A DNA stretch of 64,000 bases from the NCBI GenBank assembly GCA_951799445.1, contig OX637295.1, positions 9,300,001 through 9,364,000 of the forward strand, given 5' to 3'. The DNA comes from Pseudisothecium myosuroides. Its lineage: Eukaryota; Streptophyta; Bryopsida; Hypnales; Lembophyllaceae. Position numbers and translations under genes: made by a program. Shown piece by piece: positions 11,400 to 23,399 of the stretch (the first letter of the stretch is position 1; each line of letters begins with the position of its first letter). A model generated the notes under the pieces. That model was not told the origin of the DNA and did no database searches. It saw nothing but the letters and a program-made list of their open reading frames with translations.

Positions 11400-12960
11400 T
11401 AGCATACCTGCTTGTTTTATATTGTGTACTGTAGGCTAAAAGCTGGTTGCTCAAATGTAAGGCAACTGAGATTGGTGTGTAAGCGCAAGTTTCAGTGCTC
11501 TTACATCAGTGGGTTTCTCCTTTGTACTACCTGGTGCTTTAGGCTTGGCTTACATTAGTTTTAACTGCCTGTGGTGGGGTTTCTACTTACCTTCTATCAC
11601 TCGCTCAAGTAAAATTGTGCCGAACAAGAGTCACCCAATAATGCTGCACCAAAAAAATATTGAATTACTTTGCACTCCTTAGTGTTTGTCCTAACGTGCA
11701 CACGTTCTTTTGAATGGTTGAATATTGTGGATGGTCAATTTGTGACCATAAAGGGCAGCGAACTTACTTTTGACAATGACACAGTTTATGGAGTTCTTTA
11801 CAATGTTGCATTGTATACCAGGTTTGTATATGTCTATTATAAGACATTAGGGTTTTCAATTTCGACAATTCAATAGATAGTCTAGAATTGTTCAAAAATT
11901 ATGTCCTTTTCAGTTTCAAACTTCAAACCTTATTGTCTATCACCAAAATTTTCCCAAAACTACCGCATGTGAAATCTCCATGTATCAAATAATTTCTTAG
12001 AGCGGCTCAGATAGGCCAGTAATCTTTGACATCACCAGCATCCGCTGTATGGTGACCTTTTTGCAGTGGAGTCGGTATCATTTGTGCCGAACTAACATCA
12101 AAGTCTTTGATACCTTTGATCTAGGGATCATAATGCAAAATTATTGGTGCAATACTCGAATACTGAAGTAATGACTAATGAGTAGTTTCGGATAGCTCAC
12201 GATAGTTTTTATATCCAATAAAAATATCTGTCAGATATTTCCTAAACCGCAAGAAAAAGGGAAAATATCTGCCAGACCAGATCACGCGAGAGCAAACTCC
12301 AGAATTGTGAACTGTCACCACTGAGAAAAACAGAAAATGAGAAGGGTAGTGGAGACTCTAGACAACCGTAAACCCTAAAACAGTTAACAGCCATTGGGAC
12401 ATCATCGCACATTCGTACATACTCATCAACTTCCTAACCGCATTGCAAACGTAGTGATATCAAGTAAGTCTCCAAAAACTAGAAAAGCAAGCGGACACAG
12501 CCATTCTTATGTGAGAATTGCCCAAACGTGTTGTAAATATTAAACCCTAGTTCACAATCACAACCTCCTGAGTATGATAGGCGCATTTCGGACTGCTCCA
12601 GCAGTACAAGAGAAAGGCTAAATGACAAATACAATGCGCGAGAACAAGCAACACCAAGATGCAAAATCTCAGATTGGAATAACCCAAAGCTTTCTCTAAA
12701 GCATAGTACAAAATCTCTTATCCGTGAGTAAGACCATGTACCGTAGCGGTAAGATTACTACCTTGCAATAACAAAATTTGCGGTACGAACTGAGGAATGT
12801 TCTCCTACCAGGCAGAGTTGACACTTTAGTGCTTCATCCTCTCGCCTCCCCTACGCAGTACTCAGAAGATGAATTTTCAATGCAGAATGGCTACCTTGTA
12901 AAACTATCAAAAACCACTTCAATGAACCATAACTACCCACATTTTCAATATCATACCGGC
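11400..12960. other. Convergent intergenic region
   Basis: This lies between the 3' ends of the Borealin-like gene (+) and the chloroplast-protein gene (-). The open frame 11670-11876 has no recognisable domain. A short tRNA-like stretch at about 12745-12795 is discussed under rejected items. Nothing else is supported. Confidence 0.5.
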
Positions 12961-12961
12961 C

Positions 12962-13708
12962 TCAGACGCTGTACAGCTCGTTGATCTCGTTCGAAATCTC
13001 TTCCTCCTTTTGGCGCCCATACACATCAATACTCATATCCTGCTTAATGTTATCCGCGTCGTTCACCACGACCTCCGCGTTCAGCACCCGCTTATCCTGA
13101 AGATTAAAGTTATAATCCGACTTGACGCCATCCCTTGGCACCAAATGCAACAAATTCTGCTGCGGATGATCCCGTTTCCACGTGCGCGAGGCGCACTTCG
13201 CACGGAAATTGAACTCATCACAGATACTCCCCGCCTGAATCTCCGCCGGGAACACCGACAAATCCTCCTTCAATGCCACGCCAAGTGTCGTGGCCGTGAC
13301 ACACTTGTAGCACGTCACGCCGCCATTCTCCATGCACTCCAGCGTCCCGGCCGTCACAGGCTCGATCACGAAGGCGTCCTTGAGCTTGCCATTCTCGTCC
13401 TTCTTGAAACAATGCGCCAGGCCCAGGACAATGTAGTCGTCGTCGCTCCAATCCGGGTCTTGTCCGTGGACGTCACCCGCGGCTCTCGTCACAAACTTCC
13501 GCTGCTCCTGCTTCTGCTTGTTTCCCAAAGAATTTGACAACACGAAGGACTTCAACTTTTGGCCAGCGAAGGAATTGGCACTGCGGTAGCGCACCTGGAT
13601 GCCGCTTGAAGACGCGCGGGTAGAGCTCGCGGCCCTGTGGTGATGCGCGGCGACGTCCATGGAAGCCGGGGAGATTCTGCTCGTGGTTGCGGCCATGGAG
13701 GTCGCCAT
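12962..13708 (-). CDS. Predicted chloroplast-targeted conserved protein, intronless
   Basis: A single 248-aa frame with GC-rich codon use quite unlike its AT-rich surroundings. Residues 1-75 are rich in Ser, Ala, Arg and Thr, nearly free of acidic residues and end in FVTRAAG, which reads as a chloroplast transit peptide. The mature part begins with an acidic segment (DPDWSDDDYIVLGLAHCF) and contains six Cys residues, including the spaced pairs in CMENGGVTCYKC and CDEFNFRAKC, which might bind metal or form disulphides. No transmembrane helix is evident. The first ATG is kept because the transit-like sequence starts directly after it; a second Met follows at residue 5. I recall land-plant proteins of this type without known activity but cannot name one with certainty. 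The long open frame on the opposite strand (13010-13537) is a GC-driven shadow. Confidence 0.8.
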   Translation of the reverse strand: MATSMAATTSRISPASMDVAAHHHRAASSTRASSSGIQVRYRSANSFAGQKLKSFVLSNSLGNKQKQEQRKFVTRAAGDVHGQDPDWSDDDYIVLGLAHCFKKDENGKLKDAFVIEPVTAGTLECMENGGVTCYKCVTATTLGVALKEDLSVFPAEIQAGSICDEFNFRAKCASRTWKRDHPQQNLLHLVPRDGVKSDYNFNLQDKRVLNAEVVVNDADNIKQDMSIDVYGRQKEEEISNEINELYSV

Positions 13709-13950
13709 TGCGGAGAAGCTCCTGGACGAGGATTGCGAGCGATGGCGGAGCTCTGCTGCAAAATTGTTGCGAGAAAGGAAGTCGGAGAAACGAGCTCGTT
13801 CGGGAAGATGAAAAATCCTATAGACGATAGGATAAGAGGCTCGGCTGAGAACCGCTGATACAGGGTATTACAAGGGTATAACCCCCGGGTACAGATAATT
13901 GAAGGCTCACTGGGCTCATTGATTTCTGGGACTGAAGCAGCACCTTGTTA

Positions 13951-14256
13951 AGGTAGATGCACCTAAACGGGAACTTATTTCGGATCTCTTGATCTGGAGG
14001 GTGCATAGAGAAAAAAATTATGTGCTCTTCATAAGAACTAGGTTAGGAAACCAAGAAAATTGGTTTCATATTTTTTCGACTTTGTATGAATATAATACAT
14101 ATTTTTTAAAACAACTGCATATATGCACCTATTGTGGACACTAGACTAACATTGAAGTGGGCACGGAAACATTTAAAAGCGACACAATGTTTGCTCGGAT
14201 CACGTGCGGGTGATTGGCCAACGTATGACTCATATCCAGTTTAAGTGCTTCTACCT
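13951..14256. mobile_element. TA-flanked MITE, AGGTAG family, copy 1
   Basis: Ends AGGTAGATGCACCTAAAC and (reverse complement) AGGTAGAAGCACTTAAAC form an 18-bp inverted repeat with two mismatches, flanked by TA on both sides. It is 306 bp, shorter than the other copies and different inside, so it is a related but distinct member. TA duplication suggests the Tc1/Mariner (Stowaway-like) superfamily. Confidence 0.65.
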
Positions 14257-14277
14257 TAGGTCAGGTAGAAGCACCTA

Positions 14278-14687
14278 AGGTAGGAGGCTCATAAATGGAG
14301 CATCTAAGGGCTGGTCCCCCTTTTTCATGTATTTCCTTGGATGGAAATATTTTTAGCTCATTTTTCAGACATAGAGAAATTGATGAGGAATCTAACCCAA
14401 GTGGTTTCGTATTTTTTCGAGCATTTTTGAATTACTTATGAATTTTCAAACAAGATGGGTCATAGGTCCCTATTTGTGACCCTAGGTCTTTTATAAACGG
14501 TTCACTTACAATTCTAAATAAAAATGGGGAAAGCAAAGAGAATGATTGGCTCTTGCAATTAATAATGCTTGTTTCCATGATTAATTCAATGATTATACTA
14601 GTCAATTTCAGAACCAACTCATGTCCATTTCATAGCCATTTATAAGGTCCATTCTTAGTGCCCGCTCTGTTTTACAGCCTCCTACCT
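14278..14687. mobile_element. TA-flanked MITE, AGGTAG family, copy 2
   Basis: Ends AGGTAGGAGGCT / AGCCTCCTACCT are perfect inverted repeats; TA precedes the left end, and CA (one change from TA) follows the right. The 410-bp interior is about 90% similar to copy 3 and shares the block CTATTTGTGACCCTAGGTCT with copies 3, 4 and 5. Non-coding. Confidence 0.75.
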
Positions 14688-15320
14688 CACAAACAACACT
14701 TTAAGCAATTCCTCATACTTTGAGGTGGTGAAATTTTACATTTAGCACATTGGCAATTGAAAAATCATGATTTTTTAGCACATTGGCAATATCCAAATTT
14801 TGATTTTCTTATGCTTATTTCATGTGATTTTTTCAATGATGGTAAACTTGAGTTTCAAATTTATATGAATAAAAGGATAAATTTTTGAAACACTTTTTTA
14901 TAGAGTGATGAGGAGAACCTTGAGCCTACACATTTCAAAGATTGATGCGCTTCATTCAAGAATAGTTCTTGCATAGCCAAACAACTTATTGCCCTCACTT
15001 TCTATCCTTGGGAATTCACTTTTCTATATAGATTGTGTGGTAACTACACCTAAAATCATTTGAATAGGTATTTGAGCACAATTTAAATTGTTAAATTGAG
15101 CTTTTGTTGGGTCTATGTGGGAGTTAGCTAGATTCTCTTATAGCATGAGTAGTGGTTGTAAATTTTAGGCAAGACTCTATAGGGGTTGGTTTTAGAAATG
15201 GGTCGCAATGAGCTGTACTATCTTATTCTATAACTACCCAGGCCTAAACTTAACCACATGAGCTTGAGCTTCCAAGATTCCCTAGTTGAAAATTGGGAAA
15301 TTTTGGTGTCTGGACATATA

Positions 15321-15730
15321 AGGTAGAAGGCTCATAAACCGACCATTTAAGGGCTGGTCCACCTTTTTCATGTATTTTCTTGGATGGGAATATTTTTAGC
15401 TCATTTTTCAGACATGGAGAAGTTGATGAGGAATCTAACCCAAGTCGTTTCGTATTTTTCCGAGCATTTTTGAATTACTTATGAATTTTCAAACAAGTTG
15501 GGTCATAGGTCCCTATTTGTGACCCTAGGTCTTTCATAAATGGTTCACTTGCAATTCTAAATAAAAATGGGGAAAGCAAAGAGAGTGATTGGCTCTTGCA
15601 ATTAATAAGTCTTTTTTCCTTGGTTCATTCAATGACTATAGTAGTCCATTTCAGAACCAACTCATGTCCATTTCACAGCCATTTATAGGGGCCATTCTTA
15701 ATGCCCAAACTGTTCTTGAACCTTCTACCT
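15321..15730. mobile_element. TA-flanked MITE, AGGTAG family, copy 3
   Basis: Ends AGGTAGAAGGCTC / GAACCTTCTACCT with one mismatch, TA on both sides, 410 bp. It is the closest relative of copy 2, which lies about 630 bp away in the same orientation, with non-repeat DNA between. Confidence 0.78.
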
Positions 15731-15739
15731 TAGTATACC

Positions 15740-16365
15740 ATGCATAGTCATTCTGTCTAATACAGTCTCCAAGTAAGATATTTACAGTTCACACAAACAC
15801 AAGCGCAACTCGAATTTAGTTCCAAAATGCATAAATAGAGAAACTTCATGTAGACTCAATGCTCAGTAATCTGACGTGATCCAGTAATGAAAATGGCATT
15901 CCAAGAAGAGCTTGCTTCACCACTTCGGATTGAAGTGAAACAGAGCTCTTAGTTGCATAAATATAATGAATGAAACAATTAGAGGAGCCTCAATAAGGCG
16001 CCAGGAATTGTCAGGCATTGCTCTGTGCAAACACCTGACGCAATCAAATGAAGTACGTCTAAATAAATTTGATCTATTTACAAACTGAAACGAAAATTAC
16101 AATGCAGGAACAAAGAATTCAACAGGAGATGCTGCAGGATCACATCTGCAGACTATCTCTTAAGTTTCTACAACCCTTGATGCAAGGCAACAACTCACCG
16201 CTGGATGCTCATCGACAAATAATCCCAGAAGTCGATAAATACTGAAGAGGAAGAAGCAGACCTTGATGCTGATTCTTTTCACCATCATCTACAGGGGATA
16301 ATGCCCAGCTCAACCAATGAATCAAGAAATCTGGGTCAGCTTATGTACAGCTCCAAATGAATGAG
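15740..16365. other. 3' flank of the oligopeptide transporter gene
   Basis: No gene is seen. Because the transporter is on the minus strand with its stop at 16366, this stretch probably holds its 3' UTR and terminator. I saw no convincing open frame or repeat. Confidence 0.5.
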
Positions 16366-19300
16366 TTAACCACTGAAAACTCGGTCGTCAGCGGCATGTA
16401 CTACGAGTGTCTCATTGGAAGGGTCAGTGGTTAGTGGCGTGGGGGTCCTGTACACAAAGGTCGAGCCTCCCCACAAGAGGAGCAACATGGCTACAAGGCA
16501 ACCTCCGGCAAAGAGGTAGAATTCATTCGCTTTTGAGAGACTAGTTCCAATGATGGCCACAAGTGCCACCGTCACAAAATTACCTGCATTTCAATCCCAC
16601 AAGAGCAAGCACACACATGAGTCCATTAAACAGCAAACTAGTAGTTGAAGCATTACTATTTAAACAGCATTGTTATTATACCATTTCCATGTATTCTTTT
16701 GGACTTCTTCACAGTTTTAAACACACAATGAAGGCAATAAAATGGCAATAAAACAGTGTCAATTTAGTACTACCTCTGTTTCTGAAAAAAACCCGCGTTT
16801 CCTCTGTATTTTACAAAGGAAACACGGGTCTTTTTTAGAAACAGAGGGAGTATTAACCCATCAATCAATTAAACAACACGAAACAATTGATAATCAGAGG
16901 GGAGGGAGTTTTGGGATAAAGTCGCACAAGAGCAGCAGGACCAAGCGTACCTGCAGCCACAGTGAAGAGCCACGCCGCTTGGACAACAGACTTCATTGAG
17001 TCCGGGGCTTGGGAGTACGCAAACTCAAGACCAGTGATGCTGAACATGATTTCCCCAGCAGTCATCACCACATTCTGCGGAATTTGCCAGAGAATTGACA
17101 AAGGCTGGTTGGATGCGCCCTTCCCGTCGATGGCTTGCTGGAGGAATCCCGACATGAGGAATGCCAGAGCGCAGAGGATCATTCCTGTCACCATCCTGGC
17201 AATTGGACGCAGCGAAAATCGGCGAGACTCAAAGAAAGGGTAAATCACCAAGTCGAACAGTGGGATCATCAGTGCAATAAGTATTGGATTGAGAGCCTGT
17301 GCACAAAAACAAATCCAGGCCACATAATAAGAAACCAAGACAATAAACAAGTGGCTATAAAGATATAAGAGGCTCTTTACCTTTCGTAGGGCAGCTGCAA
17401 AGCCTCCAGTAGCTTACTTCATGGAGTAGCTACAACGTAGGAGAACACTCAGACCTCTATATTTGACCTTCTCATTAAATGTGACTCCCTAAAAGATCAA
17501 GCGCACACTTGTCCCACTATTATTCACTGCAGTATAATTGACAAACATTCAAACTATGTCATAGTCAATTCTTGGGGACCCCAGGTAGTCAAATTAAAGA
17601 GGGTCAGATTGTTACTTGTTTCATGTCAGGGATAGGCTTAATTTTCAAGTAGCAACAAACAATTTACAAGAGAACCTACTCTCAATTCACTGTATATGTA
17701 GGTAGTATCGATGCGATCGATCTCCTCCCCGAGCCGAAGCATTAAAAAATGCAGGAGGAGCGGTATTTACAACACTGCACAGCATCCAAACTCCAGTCTT
17801 CACAAGACCACAAAAGCATCCCTAATCTAGGGGTACGGAAAGAGCCGAGACCTGCATCTGGTCAGGCTGGATGGTAACGTTGAAGAACCAGGGGACGTGC
17901 CCATCCAGAGAGCTCGCCTGGAACACCCACTTGGACGATTGCTGATCGTAGAGAGACCAGAAAATCGGCGTGGGCAGAATCAAAACAAGCACACGCATGA
18001 GGCCCTTGACATCCTCCACAACGGCCCCACTATGCTTGGATTTAGCGCTGTCCAGCCAGTGCTGCCCCTCCGATCGTCTCTCCCGCAGCTTCACCGCGTC
18101 CACCACCACGCTCCCCACCTCCGCAAACACATTTCCCTGTGGACAGTGATGGTTTTCAAAATTAAAAAACTTATGCATCCTTATGTTCTGATAGCCATTT
18201 TTGATAGAGCACACTAAATTTTTTTATTATCTGGTGCTTGGCACATTCTTGGGACATTTTCACATTTTGGCTAATTGCTTCCAAATGGACCGTTACTGAA
18301 CTGAACCAAGAACTTTTTCTAACCATCTGACTAAAATTCGTGCAAAAAATTGCACTAAAGTAAACAAGCCATTGACTACACCCTGTAAAATGATTGCAAG
18401 AAGTTTTCCTTCACATTGTAGAATGTTGGTTCTTCCCTTGTGGACTCTATTCACATAATCACCAGCAATAGAATTGCAAGAAACACTCTTGTATGACCCA
18501 ACTTTTACCCTCTAGACAATTGAGAATAAATAGGAAAGCACCTGATATTATTAAAAGTTTGGACGTTCACAACTAAATGCATCAGAAGACAGTCACTGCA
18601 CCTACAATCGTCCTAATGAGCATTTGAGCATGGTTCCCATCATTAGCTGGATCTTGTTGGGAGTCAAGAGGGATTCCATATTCTCTTCGCATGCATTTCT
18701 TGGAAAACGTATGAATATACTGTGAATTTTCAGAGTGCTGAACATAGGTTTACCCAAAATTGACCCTACGCTCTCAAGTTCAAGTTCAGAGGACTTCCAT
18801 TTCAGGCACAAATCTAGATGAGACGGGTTTTCCAACAAGTCACAACAAGGTGCAGATACCTTATACGCTTATACGCTTCTTGAAAGAATTTTCTTGTGAA
18901 AACATTAAGACTCGATCATCGAAAGTGGTAGAAAATCTCCATTCATTTCAGAGGATTCACATGTAAGGCAAGCAATTAGGTGCAGACACCTTATACGTGA
19001 TTCTTGAAACAATATTCTACAGGAAGCTTTAAGACTCGTTCATCGAAAGTGATAGAAAGTCTCTATTCATTTCAGAGGATTTCCATTCTAGGCAAGAATC
19101 TCGACGGGAACGGTTTTTCAAACAGGTCAAAACTAGGTACATATAAATTAACACTTAATTCTTGAAACTCTTTTCTTGTGAGACTCGTTCATCGAAAGTG
19201 GTAGAAAGTCTCCATTCATTTCAGAGGACTCACACATAAGGCAAGCAATTAGGTGCAGACACCTTATACGTGATTCTTGAAATAATATTCTTCTGGAAGC

Positions 19301-20560
19301 TTTAAGACTCAATCATCAGAAGCGGTAGAAAGCTTCCACTCATTTCACACACATCTGTATTTCGCTATGCAATTTGAAACTTGGGGTATGCAGTCCATAC
19401 CTGTGGAGGCTGGTCGTAGTACGTCTTCCTGCCGAACCAGAAGATGAGCAGCGCTCCCATCATGAACACTGCGGGGACGGCGAAGGCGAACGCGTACGAG
19501 TAGTGGACGCGGAAGTAGGGTCCTGCGAGGGTGGAGAAGAAGGAGCCGACGTTGATGGCGAGGTAGTAGAGGGAGAAGAACTGGCGCTGAACGCGCTCCT
19601 TCAACGGCCCGTCGGGGAGCGTGAATTGGATCTGGTCGCCTCCGAACGCCGCTCCACAGGGCTTGATTCCGCCCGTGCCGAGGGCGATCAGACCCAAGGC
19701 GGCGGAGGTGGACCAGAAGAGCGTGTTGCGAGTGCTGGGATCCGGAGCCGGGAATGCAGAGAGCGCCATCACCCAATTCCCCAGGCAGTAGACCAGGGAT
19801 AGGTACAAGATAGTCCGGTACTTGCCCTGCACAAATTGAAACCCTAAACCTCAAAACAGGAATGATACGGACAACCAAAGCTCCCGAAAGCAAACCCGTA
19901 AGCAATTTCACTAGTACGAGGCTGCAAAGTTATTACTTCTAACCCGATGACAGTTAAAGAGTGCATAATGCACATCAACACTTCTATGTAAGAAGATAAA
20001 TGCTACAGATTTATGAGCAACAGCAACTAGACCATAGGAAATCTTCATAATACTCTTTCATCTCATAAGAAGAAGGCAGCAGACAACTGATAGGTACAAG
20101 AACGTTCAATACTTGCCCTGCGCAAATTGAAACCCTAAAACCTCAAAACAGGAAAATTGCCATAGACAACCGAAGCTCTGGAAAGCGATATCAACACCCA
20201 ATTCTACCGAAAACGCACCCAGACGCAATCACTGATGAAGGCGCCCAAGAGCGGCGTGGCGTAACAAGCCACGATGAAGAGGTGCACGAGCTCCGTCGAC
20301 TCATTCTCACTCAATCGCAGGTGCAGCATCAAGTAAAGCGCCAGAATCGTCTTCATGCCATAAAACGAGAATCGTTCACAAAACTCGTTCCATATCAAGT
20401 ACTTGATACTCCCCGGAAACGCGCTCAAAATCGACGTCGAATCCTCCAGCTCCTTCGCCTTCGAATTCGAATTCTCCACCACGCCATTCTCCTCGTCGTC
20501 GACGGTGCCAGATCCCAACTGCGCGTACGCGCCATTCGAATGCTCCTCTGTTTCCGCCAT
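16366..20560 (-). CDS. Proton-coupled oligopeptide transporter, SLC15/PepT-like, five exons
   Basis: Exons on the minus strand are 20560-20219, 19826-19401, 18136-17852, 17296-16951 and 16583-16366, giving 538 aa; every junction is GT-AG and in phase. It belongs to the POT/PTR2 family (major facilitator fold, about 12 membrane helices) that imports di/tripeptides or similar solutes with protons. Visible marks are the proton-coupling ExxER motif (EFCER, residues 59-63, within NEFCERFSFYGMK), GGIKPCGAAFGGDQ in exon 2, QPDQMQ across the exon 3/4 junction, and ITGLEFAYSQAPDSMKS in exon 4. These read like animal SLC15 peptide transporters and lower-plant relatives rather than typical plant NPF nitrate/peptide carriers. 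The start ATG at 20560 is in good context (AAGATGGCG); the N-terminal 45 residues are acidic and cytosolic-looking. Substrate and membrane cannot be told from sequence. Confidence 0.9.
16770..16850. mobile_element. Stowaway MITE, 81 bp, in the transporter's last intron
   Basis: The left end CTACCTCTGTTTCT and right end (reverse complement) CTCCCTCTGTTTCT match the Stowaway consensus (CTCCCTCCGTTTC) and are flanked by TA (16768-16769, 16851-16852). Most of the element pairs with itself as a hairpin. It lies between exons 4 and 5. Confidence 0.88.
18775..19345 (-). repeat. Tandem repeats in intron 2 of the transporter gene
   Basis: Four or five diverged direct copies, roughly 120-150 bp each, share the blocks GGTGCAGA(T/C)ACCTTATACG, TTAAGACTCG(A/T)TCATCGAAAG and CATTTCAGAGGA in the same order. 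They explain the unusual 1264-bp length of this intron. Confidence 0.8.
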
Positions 20561-20599
20561 CTTCACTCCCCGCAAACTCCGAACCCAAGAATCCCAACA

Positions 20600-22770
20600 A
20601 AGTCAACAAAACGCAACAAACGCAAGAATCTCAAATGCTGTGCGCAAAGTGGGTCATGATGGAAAATGATGCAAGAGCTTGACCTGCGGAGGAGGAATTG
20701 CGTGAGAAAGGTGGCAAGGTAAACGTGGAACCGAAATCTCGTTTTCAGGAGATGGCAATCCTGTGAAGGTTGTTGTCCGTTGCGCCAGGAAGTGTGCACG
20801 ATTGGGTTTGCTTCACCCGGGGATGAATCTGGATGAAGCTTGGATGACCGTTGGTGGATGAATGAGGGAATTCATGATTCGGGTGGATGACTTCCGGGTG
20901 GACTCCATGGAATCTGAGGCTCGGTCACCAAGGGATTCAGGGTTGGCGTAGATCTACCCAGCTTTAACCCCCCCTTGGACAATACAGGACCTTTTTATTT
21001 GCCATGCATGATAAAATTTGGAAATTTTGACTTCATATTTGCAATTAGCTGAGGGTCCAAATTTGTTGTATAAACTTTGGCTCCACTCTCCTAAGCTTGC
21101 TAGAAGAGATGGAGATCTAGTTAGATGGATCAAGGAGGGGCCCCCTCCTTGCCTTTTCTTCTAACTTCCTCTTTCCTTTTCTTTCTGTTTGCTCTGATTC
21201 TCTTTATTTGTCCAGCCGTTAGGCTTTGTTGTTTACTTTGGTTCTTTTTTAAAGCAATGGTTTGCCATCTGTTTTGTTTTGTTTTGTTTTTTAAAAAAAA
21301 AAAATGTTGTAAGTGGCTTAGAAAATAGATTGATCAAGCACAAAATAGGGGGGTCTTTTTTAACATGCAACCTTGGGAAAAAAAGTCAAGGACTTTGGAG
21401 GATGAGTGAGGGAGTTGGTTTGCCTCGGCCAATTCATACTGGAGATGTTGCAACTCGTAAAAAGCATTTATTAGAAATGGCAACAAAAGAGAGTATAAAT
21501 ATTCTTAGTACAAAATTGTCATATATCCTCAATTCAATTAATCCCTAAAGGACTGAAGAGCCTATTTTGGATTTATTTGAAAACTCAATTATGCCCTATC
21601 GACTTTATAATTTTGGAATTTTGCATGAGAATTTCACAATGAAAGCTAAGTATTCTAATCTACATGTGAAGCTTTGTTTTTATATCATTCCATTAAATAT
21701 TGCAAATTTAGATTTTGGGGTTGAATTTCTTGAGTATATTTTCAACTTGTTTTCCAATATATTAGCTAAATTTAGGCATATTGTACTTACAATCAATAGG
21801 AATTTTTCAACTCCAAATTTTGAGAAGGTGTACTTGAATAAATTAACTAAAGGATCTCATTAGTGATCCCAGAATTAGTTATGAAATTTCTAGTTATGGA
21901 ATTTAGTGCAATATGCTACCTTCCAAACAAACAAGCATCAACTTTGGCTACCTTGAGAGTAAGTGGCATTAAAAAAAATAGAATAGAAAAGATTTTGCAA
22001 GTTGTAAAGGATGATCAGGAGTACTTTAACCCAAAACTGACTAAATAGATGCTAATTCCAATATAGAGGAAGTAACAAATTGGCTATCAAATTCTATTGA
22101 TTGTTGTAGTCTTGGCTAAAATATAATTTTTTTGGAGATATTCTCGAATATACTTTTAGCTACTAAAAATTTTAAGTAGCAATGGAGGCGAATTTTAGCC
22201 AGTTTTGTGAACGCTAAATTCCATAGTTGGATTTGTAAGAAAATAAATATAGATGAAAATTTTAGTCTTGCTTTAGATATAAGTATTTTGAAGTAGTTTT
22301 GGGCTTCAAAACAATGTAGAATCTTAGGGGGGTAACCCCTTAGTACTTTGACGCTCGAAAGTGTTTTTTTTGGTGATACAAAGCTATAACCGTGGCCAAA
22401 GATTTGACAATCTTCCCAAAGTTTTATATCAATCATTGGCCATAGCAATTGCTTTGTATTGCAAAAAAGAAGCCATGGTTCTAGTATCTTGATCACAAGA
22501 CTTCTCCTTCATCTAAAGCAATGCTCGACTTTTTAAAAAAAATTCTTTTTGTATGATGAATTTGGTGAAATTGAGGTAAATAATACTCAGTATATATATT
22601 TATAATGATACAAGCAAATATACTTTCAAAAATTCAAGAAAGAATTCTAGCGCTAAAGGGTTCAGTAAAATTTGACAAAAGTGCCACATGTCATCTTGTA
22701 ATTGGTTTATAAATCACATAAACCTCTCAAAATCTGAAGTGGAAATTAGTTCAATTTGAGTATTCGACAC
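20600..22770. other. Intergenic region between divergent genes
   Basis: The transporter promoter and leader should lie at about 20561-20900. From 21000 onward the DNA is AT-rich. Several frames of 60-126 codons (for example 21567-21863 +, 22116-22496 -) show no known domain; consecutive frames at 21279-22048 could be a decayed transposon ORF, but nothing identifies it. Confidence 0.45.
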
Positions 22771-23165
22771 TACACAAAATAGTGAAATTAGGTTGCCCCA
22801 CACTAATTTCTCAACATTTGACACTAAATAAGTATTTTAGTTATTATACGAGAATACACTATTTTAGTTATTATACGAGAATACACTATTTTAGAATTAG
22901 ATATTGTTGTAATTGAGATTCATGAACCTCCTTGTGTACAAATGAAACTATTTTCAGAAAGATTTGTATAGTGGGAGGCCCCCTCCTGAAGGCCTCCTGG
23001 GCTGTGAGGGCCTTGCCGCGAAGGCGAGGGCAGGTAATCAAGAGTATTTTGAAAGGAGAGAGTGGCCAAGGAGTGCTTAACGTTGACTGTAATGGCTTGT
23101 AAAGTAACTTTCAAGTTGTAAGGCAACCTAATTGTTAAGGCAACCTAATTTCACTATTTTGTGTA
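22771..23165. mobile_element. TIR element with 27-bp perfect ends
   Basis: The left terminus begins TACACAAAATAGTGAAATTA and the right terminus is its exact reverse complement, continuing to 27 identical bases (22771-22797 and 23139-23165). The unit is 395 bp. Inside is a perfect 27-bp tandem duplication (22834-22860 and 22861-22887). The end resembles a CACTA terminus on the left only (CAC precedes it), so the superfamily is uncertain. It lies just upstream of the phosphatase gene. Confidence 0.75.
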
Positions 23166-23399
23166 CCAGACCCTCTCGTACGGTACGGTACCGTACAGTG
23201 CCGCCCATTACCGCTCATCGTCACTGTCGCCGCAAGTCTCGCAAATGCAAATCCGGCGGTTGGTAGCACAGTCTCCGAACAATCCTTCGCGTCACCTCAA
23301 CTCAGTTCTCAAGAACCCAGATGCAAAACTGAAGAATTTTCGAAAGAAAAGACGGACGGAGCTCTGCAACTTATTAAGCAACAGTCACAGATCTCGACT

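Noticed and set aside
12745..12795. tRNA-like stretch (AGCGGTAAGATTACTACC...GGTACGAAC)
   Set aside because: It has a box A-like and a weak box B-like motif, but no acceptor or T stem closes around it. At best it is a SINE relic.
13010..13537. 175-codon plus-strand frame opposite the chloroplast-protein gene
   Set aside because: Its Leu/His/Arg-rich composition is the complement of a GC-rich gene; the minus frame has a transit peptide and a sensible domain.
19374..19802. 142-codon plus-strand frame opposite transporter exon 2
   Set aside because: It is a shadow of the GGIKPCG-containing exon on the other strand, with no start context or domain.
20282..20669. Plus-strand frames opposite transporter exon 1
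   Set aside because: The minus strand carries the ExxER transporter motif and a good start; these are shadows.
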